The notes below the pieces were generated by a model. That model had not been told where the DNA came from and did not search any database. It saw only the letters and a list, made by a program, of their open reading frames with translations. A stretch of 10,320 nucleotides of DNA from Deltaproteobacteria bacterium (GTDB lineage: Bacteria; Myxococcota; XYA12-FULL-58-9; JAUUZB01), in NCBI GenBank assembly GCA_030590185.1, contig JAUUZB010000055.1:1-10320 (forward strand), written 5' to 3'. The translations under genes were made by a program, and so were the position numbers. Below, one piece after another: positions 1 to 7,393 of the stretch (positions are counted from its first letter, which is position 1; every line of letters begins with the position of its first letter).

Positions 1-102
1 CAGCTACCGGTGGAGCTCGAGGCCGTGGTGGCGCCCCTGCGTGAGCTGGCACGGAGCCCCGGGGATCGGGTGTTGATGCTGCCCTTCGTGCCGGCCCTGT
101 GA
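1..102 (+). CDS. 3' end of an unidentified protein gene (partial)
   Basis: An open frame runs from the first base to a TGA at 100-102, giving the last 33 residues of a protein whose start lies outside the window. The visible tail is mildly hydrophobic and ends in LMLPFVPAL; it has a plausible helix (VELEAVVAPLRELA) and no motif I recognise. Codons in this frame are strongly GC at the third position, like the clear genes nearby, which supports it as real. It ends 15 bases before the convergent minus-strand relic at 118-355. An imperfectly placed 7-bp inverted repeat (107-113 with 130-136) lies between and into that relic; it has a long loop and no T-run, so I do not call it a terminator. Function unknown. 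Confidence 0.55.
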   Translation, partial: QLPVELEAVVAPLRELARSPGDRVLMLPFVPAL

Positions 103-117
103 GGCGGCGGGTCCGGG

Positions 118-355
118 CTACGAGAGGAAGACCCGCAGCGAGCCGAGCTTGTCCTTGGTTTCGGGATTGACGACCGTGCCGCCGACCTGCTCGTAGGGCA
201 CGACGATCACCCAGCCGTTGGTCGATTTTTGGGGTCACGGCCTTGGCGTCGACGGCGCTGAATACCTTCTTGACGGCGGCGGGATCTCGCCATGGAGGGC
301 CGCGGTGAGCAAATGGGTGGGACCCTCCGGTCCTTCGACCCTCCGGGCGGCCGGA
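118..355 (-). pseudogene. frameshifted remnant of an unidentified protein gene
   Basis: Read leftwards, this stretch holds protein-like text that moves between frames. The upstream part reads EGPTHLLTAALHG. Around 290 the sense continues in another frame as DPAAVKKVFSAVDAKAVTP. Near 228-235, in a C4-A5 homopolymer run on the minus strand, it continues in a third frame as STNGWVIVVPYEQVGG and ends in LGSLRVFLS at a TAG (118-120). Dropping one base from the homopolymer joins the last two pieces seamlessly. No ATG or GTG start is available upstream, because stops close the first frame just past 360, inside the end of the glycosyltransferase gene. It is therefore either a truncated decayed gene or a gene end with indel errors. 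I do not recognise the family. It starts immediately after the glycosyltransferase stop and converges with the gene ending at 102. Confidence 0.45.
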
Positions 356-1396
356 CTATGCCGTCACGCGTCCTAGGAATCGCAGCAGCACGCCCGCCGA
401 GTCCTCGACCTCGAGCCCGGACGCGGTCGAGAGTCCCCCTTTGGTGAGCACGCCACGCAGGGCGGAATCCCCGAGCACCTCGCGCACGGCGAGCGCTAGG
501 CCCTTCGCGTCATTAGCCGGCGTGATCCGCGCATTGACTCCATCGCGAATATAGTCGGCCATGCCGCCAACGCCGCTGCACACCACCGGCACGCCGCAGG
601 CCATCGCCTCCAGGGGCACGAGGCCAAAACCTTCGCGCCAGGAGGGCGCGATCACCAGATCCGCGTCCTGGTACAGGATCGGCATCTGCGCGTTGGCCCG
701 TTCAGCGCGCAGGAACAGTCGGTCGCTCGAGCCCGTGGCGTTGGCCAAGTCGCGCACCCAGGAAGGATCGCCGCTGCCGATGGCGATCAGCTCCAGGTCG
801 AGCTCCGCGAGTCGCGCCAGCGCCTCGATCGCCACGCGCCATCCCTTGGCCGGCGCAAAACTGCCCACCATCAGGAGGCGTCGTCGTCCCGGAAGCCGCT
901 CGCCGGTGCGGGGCGTGAACCTGTCGAGGTCGACGCCGATCGGTTGCACCAAGGTCTTCGCCGGGAGCGCACCGATCAACTCCCGGGCGCGGGTCGCGAG
1001 GGCCTCACTCACCAGGTGCAGGCCGTCGCAACGGCGCACGAGCGCCCGCACCATGACTCTGGGCAACGTCGCATGCGCGGCCTCCACGTCGCTGCCGTGG
1101 GCGGTCAACACCACCGGTCGGCCCCCCGCCTTCGCCAGTGCCACAGCCACCGCGGCGCCCGCACCGAGGTAGTGGCCCCAGATGAGATCGTACCGGCCGG
1201 GATGCCGCGCCATCCCGCGCGCCAACAGCTCGCCGTAGGAAGCCGCGCCGCGCCAACCGGGCCGTCGGGTGAGCAGATCGACCTCAACGTCGCCCGAGGC
1301 GCTCAAGGCTCGGTTGAGTCCCTCCACGAAACCGCCAAAACTCGGCGCCGCCGGCTCCGGATACATCGGCGTCACGCACAGCAAGCGCAGCGTCAT
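356..1396 (-). CDS. GT4-family glycosyltransferase
   Basis: A 346-residue cytoplasmic or membrane-associated enzyme expected to move a sugar from a nucleotide-sugar donor onto a growing glycan, retaining anomeric configuration. The two Rossmann-like halves of a GT-B fold are visible. The N-terminal acceptor half starts with LRLLCVTPMYPEP and contains the HGSD segment (100-103). The donor half starts near 172 with LLMVGSFAPAKG, and the family's EX7E pair falls at E255 and E263 in the segment REGFGLVPLEAMACGVPVV. The PIGVDLDRF linker (152-160) is also typical. Length fits the family (about 340-400). Its ATG overlaps the stop of the upstream polymerase gene as ATGA (1393-1396), so translation is probably coupled, and it is the last gene of the leftward block. 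No membrane helix is seen. Donor and acceptor sugars cannot be told from sequence. The family call is secure; involvement in surface polysaccharide is inferred from the neighbours. Confidence 0.93.
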   Translation of the reverse strand: MTLRLLCVTPMYPEPAAPSFGGFVEGLNRALSASGDVEVDLLTRRPGWRGAASYGELLARGMARHPGRYDLIWGHYLGAGAAVAVALAKAGGRPVVLTAHGSDVEAAHATLPRVMVRALVRRCDGLHLVSEALATRARELIGALPAKTLVQPIGVDLDRFTPRTGERLPGRRRLLMVGSFAPAKGWRVAIEALARLAELDLELIAIGSGDPSWVRDLANATGSSDRLFLRAERANAQMPILYQDADLVIAPSWREGFGLVPLEAMACGVPVVCSGVGGMADYIRDGVNARITPANDAKGLALAVREVLGDSALRGVLTKGGLSTASGLEVEDSAGVLLRFLGRVTA

Positions 1397-2673
1397 GGCG
1401 GCTCCACGACTTGACCTCTGCCCTCATTGCTCGCGTGCTTCAAAACGACCCACAGGATCCAGAAGAAGATGCCGATCTTCGGGACCTCGAGCAGGTTGTT
1501 GGTCAGGGACTGGAGCGCAAAGGCGACAAAAGCGCATAGGCCGGCCAGGGCAAAGAGGCGTGCCTCGCCGGAGTGACGCCCGGCCCGGCGCCAGAAGTGC
1601 ACCACCGGAACCACCAACAGACCGCCGACCAGCAGCGGCCCGGCCAAACCGTAGCGGAAGAAAGCCAGTGCCAAGGAGTTGTGCGGGGTGGTGACCGCCA
1701 CGCCGAAGGGGGTTTGCATCCGCTCGGTCGCGGCCCACAGGTAGGTGTTGTAGTGGATGTCGCCGTGGCCGAACCACGGCGCCTCGGCCCCCATCCGCAC
1801 CGCGGCCCAAATCAGGGCGAGGCGATCGTTGCTGTCCCCGAGGAAGCGACCGACCAGCTCCGGGGAGGCGACCAGGGCAAGTCCGGCCAGGGCAACGACC
1901 GGCAGGATCAAGGCTCGGCGCCAAACCCAGAGCGCGGCCACCACGCCGGCGAGCAGGGTGATCAGGGTGGAGCGGGTGTAGGTCAGGGCCAGAGCCGCAG
2001 CCTGGGCGCTGGCCCCCGCGGCCCACATTAGACGCGCCCCTCCCCGGGCGGTCAGGGCCAACGCCAGGGTGACCGGCAAAAAGAGGCCAAAGTAGGCGGC
2101 GAGTCCGTTCATCCCCCGGCCGCTGGGCAGGTTGAAGGTCGCCACCAGCCGGCCCGGGCTAGTCCAGAACAGGGAGCTGCCGCGCCCGGGGCGATGCAGG
2201 CCGATGCCAAAGGGACCGGAGTAGTCGGCGGCGTAGAGCCCGATCCCGATCACGGCCTCCACCGCGGCGCAAACAGCGAGCAACGCCAGGAGACGTCGCG
2301 GCTCGCTGTCACGGCTGAGCCCGCCGAGGGCGACCACCAACACGAGATAGAACAGGGTGCGGCCGGGCCCCCGCGCCAGCATTACCAGATCTAGAGTGAA
2401 CCCGGAGAACAGGTTCGCGGCGAAACCGAGCAACAGCACACCCGCCAGGAGCAGCACCAGTGGGTCAAAACGAGCCACGGGGGCGTGGAGGGCAAACGCG
2501 GCAGCCAGCCCGACCGCGATTAGTGGCAACAGGTCCTCGAGACCGATCGGCCCCCACAACGGTACGTGGGGCACCCAGGCGCTGGCGCCGAGCAAGAAGA
2601 TCGGCAGCCACACGAAGACGGCGCCGGGCGCCGGGCTCGAAGGGTGGGGGAGGGCGGCGTTGGAAGCAGGCAT
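1393..2673 (-). CDS. O-antigen ligase/polymerase family membrane protein (Wzy-like)
   Basis: A 426-residue polytopic inner-membrane protein with roughly ten to twelve hydrophobic segments, the first near 17-34 and the last near 398-412. The Wzy_C/O-antigen ligase core is recognisable: a helix after TYTRST (231-236), the periplasmic stretch with FGHGD (301-305), and PHNSLALAFFRYGLAG (330-345), matching the HNS...GL pattern of this family. Members either polymerise lipid-linked repeat units or ligate glycans to an acceptor, acting on undecaprenyl-diphosphate substrates at the periplasmic face. The two roles cannot be separated by sequence alone. A Wzz-like gene upstream and a glycosyltransferase overlapping its stop favour polymerase. 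The ATG at 2673 has no clear Shine-Dalgarno sequence, and no alternative in-frame start precedes it. The 100 bases upstream (2674-2773) contain an AT-rich TATAAAAT on the minus strand (2758-2765) but no -35-like partner, and nothing else I can support. Confidence 0.9.
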   Translation of the reverse strand: MPASNAALPHPSSPAPGAVFVWLPIFLLGASAWVPHVPLWGPIGLEDLLPLIAVGLAAAFALHAPVARFDPLVLLLAGVLLLGFAANLFSGFTLDLVMLARGPGRTLFYLVLVVALGGLSRDSEPRRLLALLAVCAAVEAVIGIGLYAADYSGPFGIGLHRPGRGSSLFWTSPGRLVATFNLPSGRGMNGLAAYFGLFLPVTLALALTARGGARLMWAAGASAQAAALALTYTRSTLITLLAGVVAALWVWRRALILPVVALAGLALVASPELVGRFLGDSNDRLALIWAAVRMGAEAPWFGHGDIHYNTYLWAATERMQTPFGVAVTTPHNSLALAFFRYGLAGPLLVGGLLVVPVVHFWRRAGRHSGEARLFALAGLCAFVAFALQSLTNNLLEVPKIGIFFWILWVVLKHASNEGRGQVVEPP

Positions 2674-2773
2674 GAGAACGAGGGTGGCTGAACCCCAATG
2701 CCGGTCACCTAAACGATTTCCGGCGCCAGATCGATCACTAGGCCCGTTGCCGCGCGCATTTTATACGAGCCCC

Positions 2774-3988
2774 CTACTTGCGCCGCCGCCGTGGGCGCAG
2801 GAGATACATCTTCTCCTCGCCGTCGTCGACGCGGCCGAGGGTGGCGGCGCCGTGGGTGAGGATCTTGGCGCTGGACTGACGGGCCTCGGCGGTGACCACC
2901 GTGCCGTCCCGGGCGACGCGGTTCTCCACCACGATCCGAGTGTGCCCGCCGTCGGAGCGCTTGGTGCCGGCGTGATCGAGAATGATGACGTCGCCCGGCT
3001 TGGCCTTTTGCATCAAGGCTCGGATCTTGGCGAGTTTTTGGGCGCGGCTGAGGCCGGCGAAGTCGATTGTCACGACCTCGTCGAAGTAGCGGTTGCGGCC
3101 GCGGGCATAGCCGGGAATGTCGACCGCGCAGGGATACCAGCCGCGGTCCATCGGCACGGCAAAGCCGGCCTGGTGGAGGACGTCGAGGCCGAAGAGATTG
3201 CACTTCCAGCGGCCGACGATGCCGTTGCCCACCCGGCGCACGTCCGGTCGTGGGTTGCCACGGTGCTTGCGGTTGGGACTCTTCCACTCGCCCTCGACGC
3301 CGTAGTTGCTACCGAACTGCGCCACCCGATAGCGGGCCACGTCAGCGATGGTCTGGCCGGTAGGGCCGCCGCCGCGGGCGGTGAGGAGCGCGGCGAGAGC
3401 GGTGGCGGCGCGACCGGCCGGGGTGCCCTTGCCGTTCACCGATGTCGCGAGGGTTTTGGTGTTGCCATCATCGTCGAGTCGGTCGGCGAGCCAGAACGCT
3501 TCCTTGGCGCTGAGCAGGCCATCGCCGTTGCGGTCCGCCCGGACCAGATCCGCCGGGCTGATCCCAACCGCGCGGAGATTGGCCAGGGCGATGCTGTTGC
3601 CGCGCAGGGCGGCGACGTTGAGGCGATCCCGGGCGTGGGCGCGGATGAACTCGCGTTGGGACACGCTCTCGACCACCGGGGCGGTGGTCCGGATTGCCGG
3701 GTTGCGCAGGGCGCCGGCCAGGCCCCGCAACGCCCGGCCAGCCCGGGTCGATTTGCCGCCAATGGCGTTGACCAGGGTCGTGGTGTTGCCGTCGGTGTCG
3801 AGGCGGTCGGCGGCGGCGAATGCCTCCCGGGCGTCGAGCTTGCCGTCGCGATTGGTGTCGGCGCGCCGAAGGTCGGCGATGCTGAGCCCGGTGGCGCTGA
3901 GCGCGGTGCGGCGCTTGGCCAGGGCTGTGATGTTGATCTGGGCGCCACGATGTTGGCGCACGAATGCCGCGCGGGCTACCGAAGTCAT
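2774..3988 (-). CDS. EF-hand repeat protein with NlpC/P60- or CHAP-like cysteine hydrolase domain
   Basis: A 404-residue protein with two visible parts. The N-terminal half is a tandem duplication (about 9-94 and 114-202). Each copy carries one canonical 12-residue EF-hand loop, D44-x-N46-x-D48-G49 to E55 and D152-x-N154-x-D156-G157 to E163. In each copy a degenerate second loop, DxDGNTxTL (64-72, 172-180), follows, then a GKxTxAGRA stretch. This predicts Ca2+ binding. The C-terminal half (about 212-395) has RWKCNLFGLDVLHQAGF with candidate nucleophile C263, then PGDVIILDHAG (331-341) and GGHTRIVVEN with candidate H349 and E355. That order is typical of NlpC/P60 and CHAP papain-like domains, which cut peptidoglycan peptides or related amides. 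The tail is basic (RPRRRRK). No signal peptide or membrane helix is seen, so the route to the wall is unclear. The gene lies 57 bases after the Wzz-like gene in the same frame, with no other start codon in the gap and only a weak ribosome site. Domain calls rest on motifs; catalytic activity is inference. Confidence 0.83.
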   Translation of the reverse strand: MTSVARAAFVRQHRGAQINITALAKRRTALSATGLSIADLRRADTNRDGKLDAREAFAAADRLDTDGNTTTLVNAIGGKSTRAGRALRGLAGALRNPAIRTTAPVVESVSQREFIRAHARDRLNVAALRGNSIALANLRAVGISPADLVRADRNGDGLLSAKEAFWLADRLDDDGNTKTLATSVNGKGTPAGRAATALAALLTARGGGPTGQTIADVARYRVAQFGSNYGVEGEWKSPNRKHRGNPRPDVRRVGNGIVGRWKCNLFGLDVLHQAGFAVPMDRGWYPCAVDIPGYARGRNRYFDEVVTIDFAGLSRAQKLAKIRALMQKAKPGDVIILDHAGTKRSDGGHTRIVVENRVARDGTVVTAEARQSSAKILTHGAATLGRVDDGEEKMYLLRPRRRRK

Positions 3989-4045
3989 GCCAGAATCGTC
4001 CGTTTCGTGTTGGGGCGCGAAGATCGCCCAGTGTCCGTTCTGGGT

Positions 4046-4705
4046 TTAGTATCGGCGGGGCGCCGCAGGGGTTGCGTCGATCGCGGACGCCCGCCGCCGG
4101 CTCTCTCGCCACCACCCCAACAGGAACGCTAAGGCGATCCCCAGCCCAGCTCCCCCAGCGAGCAGGGGACTCAAGAACGGCCCAGCCCGGCGCGCCGTGG
4201 CCAGGTCCCCGATCCGCACCGCCGGCCGCGACAGCGTAGGCACCACCGCCACCGGCTCCCCGGTACCCGAGAGCCGTTGACCCGCGTCCCGCTGCATCTG
4301 TTCGATCAGCGCGTTCTGCTCAGCGACCAACAGGGCGCAGACCGTGTCGAGCAGCGCCACCGCGGCGACAGGATCGGCGGCCGAGGCCCGTACCGCGACC
4401 AGGTGGGTGTGGTAGATGCCCTCGAGCTCGACTCTGCCCTGGACCCCCGCCCGTCGTTGGACCCGGCGTTGGAAGCTCGCGTCGGAGCCCTCCACCGCCA
4501 TGGTCAGCGGGTCGATCACCGGGCGGTCCCCGGCGATGGTCCCCACCCGGATGTGAGCCGAGGCCACGAAGCGCGCCGGGCGGGTGGCGAAGAGCATCGC
4601 GCCCAGGGTCAGTCCGACCAGAACGCTGAGCACCAGGACCCAACCCTGCCGGCGCAACGCCGGGCCCAGGGTCTCGGCGAGGGAAGTTCTCTCTGGCGCG
4701 GCCAC
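4046..4705 (-). CDS. short Wzz-like chain-length determinant / polysaccharide co-polymerase
   Basis: A 219-residue inner-membrane protein with the two-helix layout of Wzz-type polysaccharide co-polymerases: a short cytoplasmic N-terminus, helix one at about 22-40, a periplasmic region (about 41-175) and helix two at about 177-199, then a short basic tail. After helix one, ATRPARFVASAHIRVG resembles the segment that opens Wzz periplasmic domains. Such proteins set glycan chain length together with a Wzy polymerase, which here lies two genes downstream. It is short for the family (usually about 300 or more): the periplasmic coiled-coil region is much reduced, and no tyrosine-kinase domain follows. 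The start is GTG at 4703-4705, three bases after the PBP1A stop, implying translational coupling. The Wzz assignment rests on topology, one weak motif and context, so a different two-helix envelope protein remains possible. Confidence 0.7.
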   Translation of the reverse strand: MAAPERTSLAETLGPALRRQGWVLVLSVLVGLTLGAMLFATRPARFVASAHIRVGTIAGDRPVIDPLTMAVEGSDASFQRRVQRRAGVQGRVELEGIYHTHLVAVRASAADPVAAVALLDTVCALLVAEQNALIEQMQRDAGQRLSGTGEPVAVVPTLSRPAVRIGDLATARRAGPFLSPLLAGGAGLGIALAFLLGWWRESRRRASAIDATPAAPRRY

Positions 4706-4708
4706 GGA

Positions 4709-7297
4709 TCAGCCCGGATCGATCTCCCAGGGGGTGTACTCGCCCGGCTCGAAGACCGCCTTGTCCGGCGCGTAGTCGGTGGGCTCGCTGCCCTGGCGGT
4801 ACCATTCGACGACCGAGTGCTGGGCATTGGGGCGCGCCAGCCGGCCGGTCACCGGGTCGATGGACGCCCTGATCACCCCAAAGGGCGGGGGGAAGTCTGG
4901 CTCGATGATGCGCTTGGGCGGGTCCACCGTGTGGTCACGCATGGCGTTAACCATGAAGTCGACCCAGATAGGCAGGGCGGTCCGCCCCCCCTGTTCGCTG
5001 ACCCCGAGCGGCCGCTCCTTTTGGTCGTGCCCGACCCAGGCGCCGGCGACCACGTTGCGGGTGAAGGCGAGGAACCAGGCGTCGTAGGAGTCGTTGGTGG
5101 TGCCGGTCTTGCCCGCCAGGTGCCAGCCCAGGCGCGAGGCGCCCATGCCGGTGCCGTTCTTGATGACGTTCTTCATCAGGCTGATGGTCAAGAAGGCGGT
5201 GGGGGCGTCGAGGGCGCGCTTGCGGGGGTTGACCAGCTTGGCGTAGCCGCGGTCGAGCCGGTCGGCGAAGGTCAGCATGGGGTCGGCCGGATCGCTGTGG
5301 TCCTCGAGCACGTTGCCGTAGCGGTCGACCACCCGCCGGATGAAGTGCAGGTCGCGGCGCTTGCCGTACTGGTTGAGCGTCGTGTAGGCCGTCAGCAGAG
5401 CCTCGAGGGTGGTGCAGGATGAGCCGATGGCCGTGCCGAGCTCGCGCTTGAGCGGTGTGGTCAGACCGAGGTTCTCCGCGTTCTGTATGAGGTCGGTGAT
5501 GCCGACCGCCTCGGCGATGCGGATCGCCGGGATGTTGATCGAGTCCATCAGGCAGGTGCGCAGGGGCAATGAGCCCCGGAACTCCATGCCGGCGTTGTTC
5601 GGCTTCCAGCGCGCCTCGTTGTCCTCGTCGTCGAAGATCAGCGGCTTGTCGTCGACCAGGGTGGAGGCGGTGTAGTCGAGCTTGTCGATGGCGGCGGAGT
5701 AGACGATCGGCTTGAAGGCGCTGCCCGGCTCGCGGCAGGCTTGGGTGGCGCGGTTGAAGCTCGAGTCCTCGAAGTTGTAGCCGCCGACCTGGGCCCGGAC
5801 GTAGCCGGTGCGCGCGTCCACCGCCATCAGCGCGGCCTGAGCGATGGGCTCCTGGGCGAGGCGGAACAACTTTGCATCCTTGTCCTTGGGCACCGTGTTC
5901 ATGGCTTTGCTGGCGTAGCGGTCATTGAAGAGATCGGCCCGGGTGGTCTTCTTGACCGCGATCACGTCACCGATCTCGAGGATGTGGCGCGTGTCCTTGA
6001 CGTAGTGGAAATCGATGCGCTCCACCGGGTTCGGATCGCGCGCCCAGATCATGCCGGCCAGCGGCAGCAGCCCCTCGAGGCCGGCCACGTTGATCATCGC
6101 CACGGAGCCCTTGGGGGTGAAGCCGGTCACCAGCGCGACGTAGACCTTGCCCCGCTCGGGCTCGAGCACCGAACCGTCGTCGTTGAGATCGAGGGAGCTG
6201 CGGTGCTCGGCGATGAACAGGGCGCGTTTTTCCGCCGGGATGTGCGTCAGCGGCCCGCGGTAGCCCTGGCGCTGGTCGAGGGCGTACAGACCACGGGAGA
6301 TGGCGCGCTGGGCGTAGTGTTGGTGGGGGATGTTGACCGTGGTGAAGACCCTGAGGCCATCCTCGAGGATGGCCCGGTCGCCGTACCGCTCCACCAGCTC
6401 GCGCCGCACCTGTTCGGTGAAGTAGGGGGCGATTTGCAGGTAGAGCTCCCGCCGTGGGAAGACGTCGATATCCTCGACCACCGCTCGGTCGTGTTCCTCT
6501 TGGGTGATGTAACCATCGACCAGCATTCGGCCGAGGACATAGCCACGGCGGTTCTTGGCGGCCTTGGGGCGGGAGAAGGGGGAGTAGTCGCTGGGTCGCT
6601 GCGGCAGCCCGGCGATGGTCGCCATCTCGGCCAGGCTCAGCTCCCAGACGTTCTTGCGGAAGTAGTGCTCGGCGGCGGCCTGGACGCCGTAGGCCTTGTG
6701 GCCCAGGAAGATCTGGCTGGCGTACATGTAAAGGATGTCGTTCTTGCCCAAGCGCCGCTCGAGTCGGTAGGCGAGGATGGCCTCACGGATCTTGCGGCTC
6801 AGCTTGCGCTCACTGGCCGAGGCCCAGGACTCGCGGCTGGCGAGCAGGCTCTTGGCGACCTGCTGGGTAATGGTGGAGGCGCCGCGCAGCTTGGAGCCGG
6901 GGCGCCTGATCTTATCGAAGATCGCTTGGCCGACGCCGAGGATGTCGACGCCGATGTGCCGGTAGAAGCGCTTGTCCTCAGCCGCGATGAAGGCATTGAA
7001 CAACTGGGGCGGGATGCGCTCGAAGGGCACGAGCACCCGGCGCTCCTCGGCGAACTCACCGATCAGCTGGTCGCCGGCCGAGTAGATCTTGGTGCCGATC
7101 TTCGGTTGGTAATCCTCGAGGGCGCCAAAATGGGGGACCGTGGGGGCGAAATAGAGATAGGTGCCAAGGCCGATGGCACAGCCGGCAGCGCTGCCGGTGA
7201 GGACGAAGAAGAGCACAAAGCGCAGCACGCGCCGTATGCGTCCGCCGGGGGCCGGTTTGGGGATGACAAAACGATGGCCTGGGGCTGCCTCGGGCAT
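4709..7297 (-). CDS. mrcA: class A penicillin-binding protein 1A, bifunctional peptidoglycan synthase
   Basis: An 862-residue inner-membrane enzyme that polymerises lipid II into glycan strands and crosslinks stem peptides in the periplasm. Numbered from the ATG at 7295-7297: a cytoplasmic tail, one membrane helix (about 23-49), then the GT51 transglycosylase with EDKRFYRH (catalytic E107) and STITQQVAKSLL (about 141-152). An OB-like insert (about 340-480) typical of PBP1A follows. The transpeptidase carries all three motifs: SAFK (S526, K529), SIN (586-588) and KTGT (730-733) within GKTGTTNDSYDAWF, a PBP1A-like signature. Length matches PBP1A (about 800-860). I prefer this ATG because GAGAGG sits five bases upstream; a GTG six bases earlier (7301-7303) is crowded against that ribosome site. 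No truncation or missing catalytic residue is seen. The stop overlaps nothing but is only three bases from the Wzz-like start, tying wall synthesis to a polysaccharide block. Very secure. Confidence 0.97.
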   Translation of the reverse strand: MPEAAPGHRFVIPKPAPGGRIRRVLRFVLFFVLTGSAAGCAIGLGTYLYFAPTVPHFGALEDYQPKIGTKIYSAGDQLIGEFAEERRVLVPFERIPPQLFNAFIAAEDKRFYRHIGVDILGVGQAIFDKIRRPGSKLRGASTITQQVAKSLLASRESWASASERKLSRKIREAILAYRLERRLGKNDILYMYASQIFLGHKAYGVQAAAEHYFRKNVWELSLAEMATIAGLPQRPSDYSPFSRPKAAKNRRGYVLGRMLVDGYITQEEHDRAVVEDIDVFPRRELYLQIAPYFTEQVRRELVERYGDRAILEDGLRVFTTVNIPHQHYAQRAISRGLYALDQRQGYRGPLTHIPAEKRALFIAEHRSSLDLNDDGSVLEPERGKVYVALVTGFTPKGSVAMINVAGLEGLLPLAGMIWARDPNPVERIDFHYVKDTRHILEIGDVIAVKKTTRADLFNDRYASKAMNTVPKDKDAKLFRLAQEPIAQAALMAVDARTGYVRAQVGGYNFEDSSFNRATQACREPGSAFKPIVYSAAIDKLDYTASTLVDDKPLIFDDEDNEARWKPNNAGMEFRGSLPLRTCLMDSINIPAIRIAEAVGITDLIQNAENLGLTTPLKRELGTAIGSSCTTLEALLTAYTTLNQYGKRRDLHFIRRVVDRYGNVLEDHSDPADPMLTFADRLDRGYAKLVNPRKRALDAPTAFLTISLMKNVIKNGTGMGASRLGWHLAGKTGTTNDSYDAWFLAFTRNVVAGAWVGHDQKERPLGVSEQGGRTALPIWVDFMVNAMRDHTVDPPKRIIEPDFPPPFGVIRASIDPVTGRLARPNAQHSVVEWYRQGSEPTDYAPDKAVFEPGEYTPWEIDPG

Positions 7298-7370
7298 GGT
7301 CACCTCTCAGGCGGGCAGATAGCACGAAGGTACCCGTCCCTCAATTAACCAGCGAGGGGGGGATCGTCTT

Positions 7371-7391
7371 CCCCTGGGGTATCCCAAGGGG
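7371..7391 (-). terminator. GC-rich hairpin just after the FlgT-like gene
   Basis: On the minus strand, arms CCCCTTGGG and CCCCAGGGG pair over nine positions with one mismatch around a three-base loop (ATA). The hairpin begins two bases after the TAG of the FlgT-like gene (7394-7396). The position suits a terminator or an mRNA 3'-end stabiliser between that gene and PBP1A. However, no T-run follows, so a classical intrinsic terminator is not supported. The remaining gap to the PBP1A start (7298-7370) shows an AT-rich TTAATT at 7343-7348 but no convincing promoter. Confidence 0.35.
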
Positions 7392-7393
7392 TG

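Noticed and set aside
107..136. Inverted repeat GCGGGTC/GACCCGC as a bidirectional terminator between convergent genes
   Set aside because: The loop is 16 bases, the right arm lies inside the remnant's reading frame, and there is no T-run on either side.
2709..2759. A 16-codon minus-strand frame between the EF-hand gene and the polymerase
   Set aside because: It has a start and stop but no ribosome site. Its length is within chance for open sequence, with nothing to support translation.
2758..2765. TATAAAAT on the minus strand as a promoter -10 for the polymerase gene
   Set aside because: No -35-like sequence lies 16-18 bases upstream and there is no extended -10, so it is not enough to split the operon.
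2357..4132. A long plus-strand open frame (591 codons)
   Set aside because: It is antisense to the polymerase, EF-hand and Wzz-like genes. Its translation is low-complexity Gly/Ala/Arg/Val text without domains, as expected opposite GC-biased genes.
5741..7348. A plus-strand open frame of 535 codons
   Set aside because: It lies opposite the PBP1A gene, whose catalytic motifs are all intact. The frame is rich in G, V, D and L with no recognisable motif.
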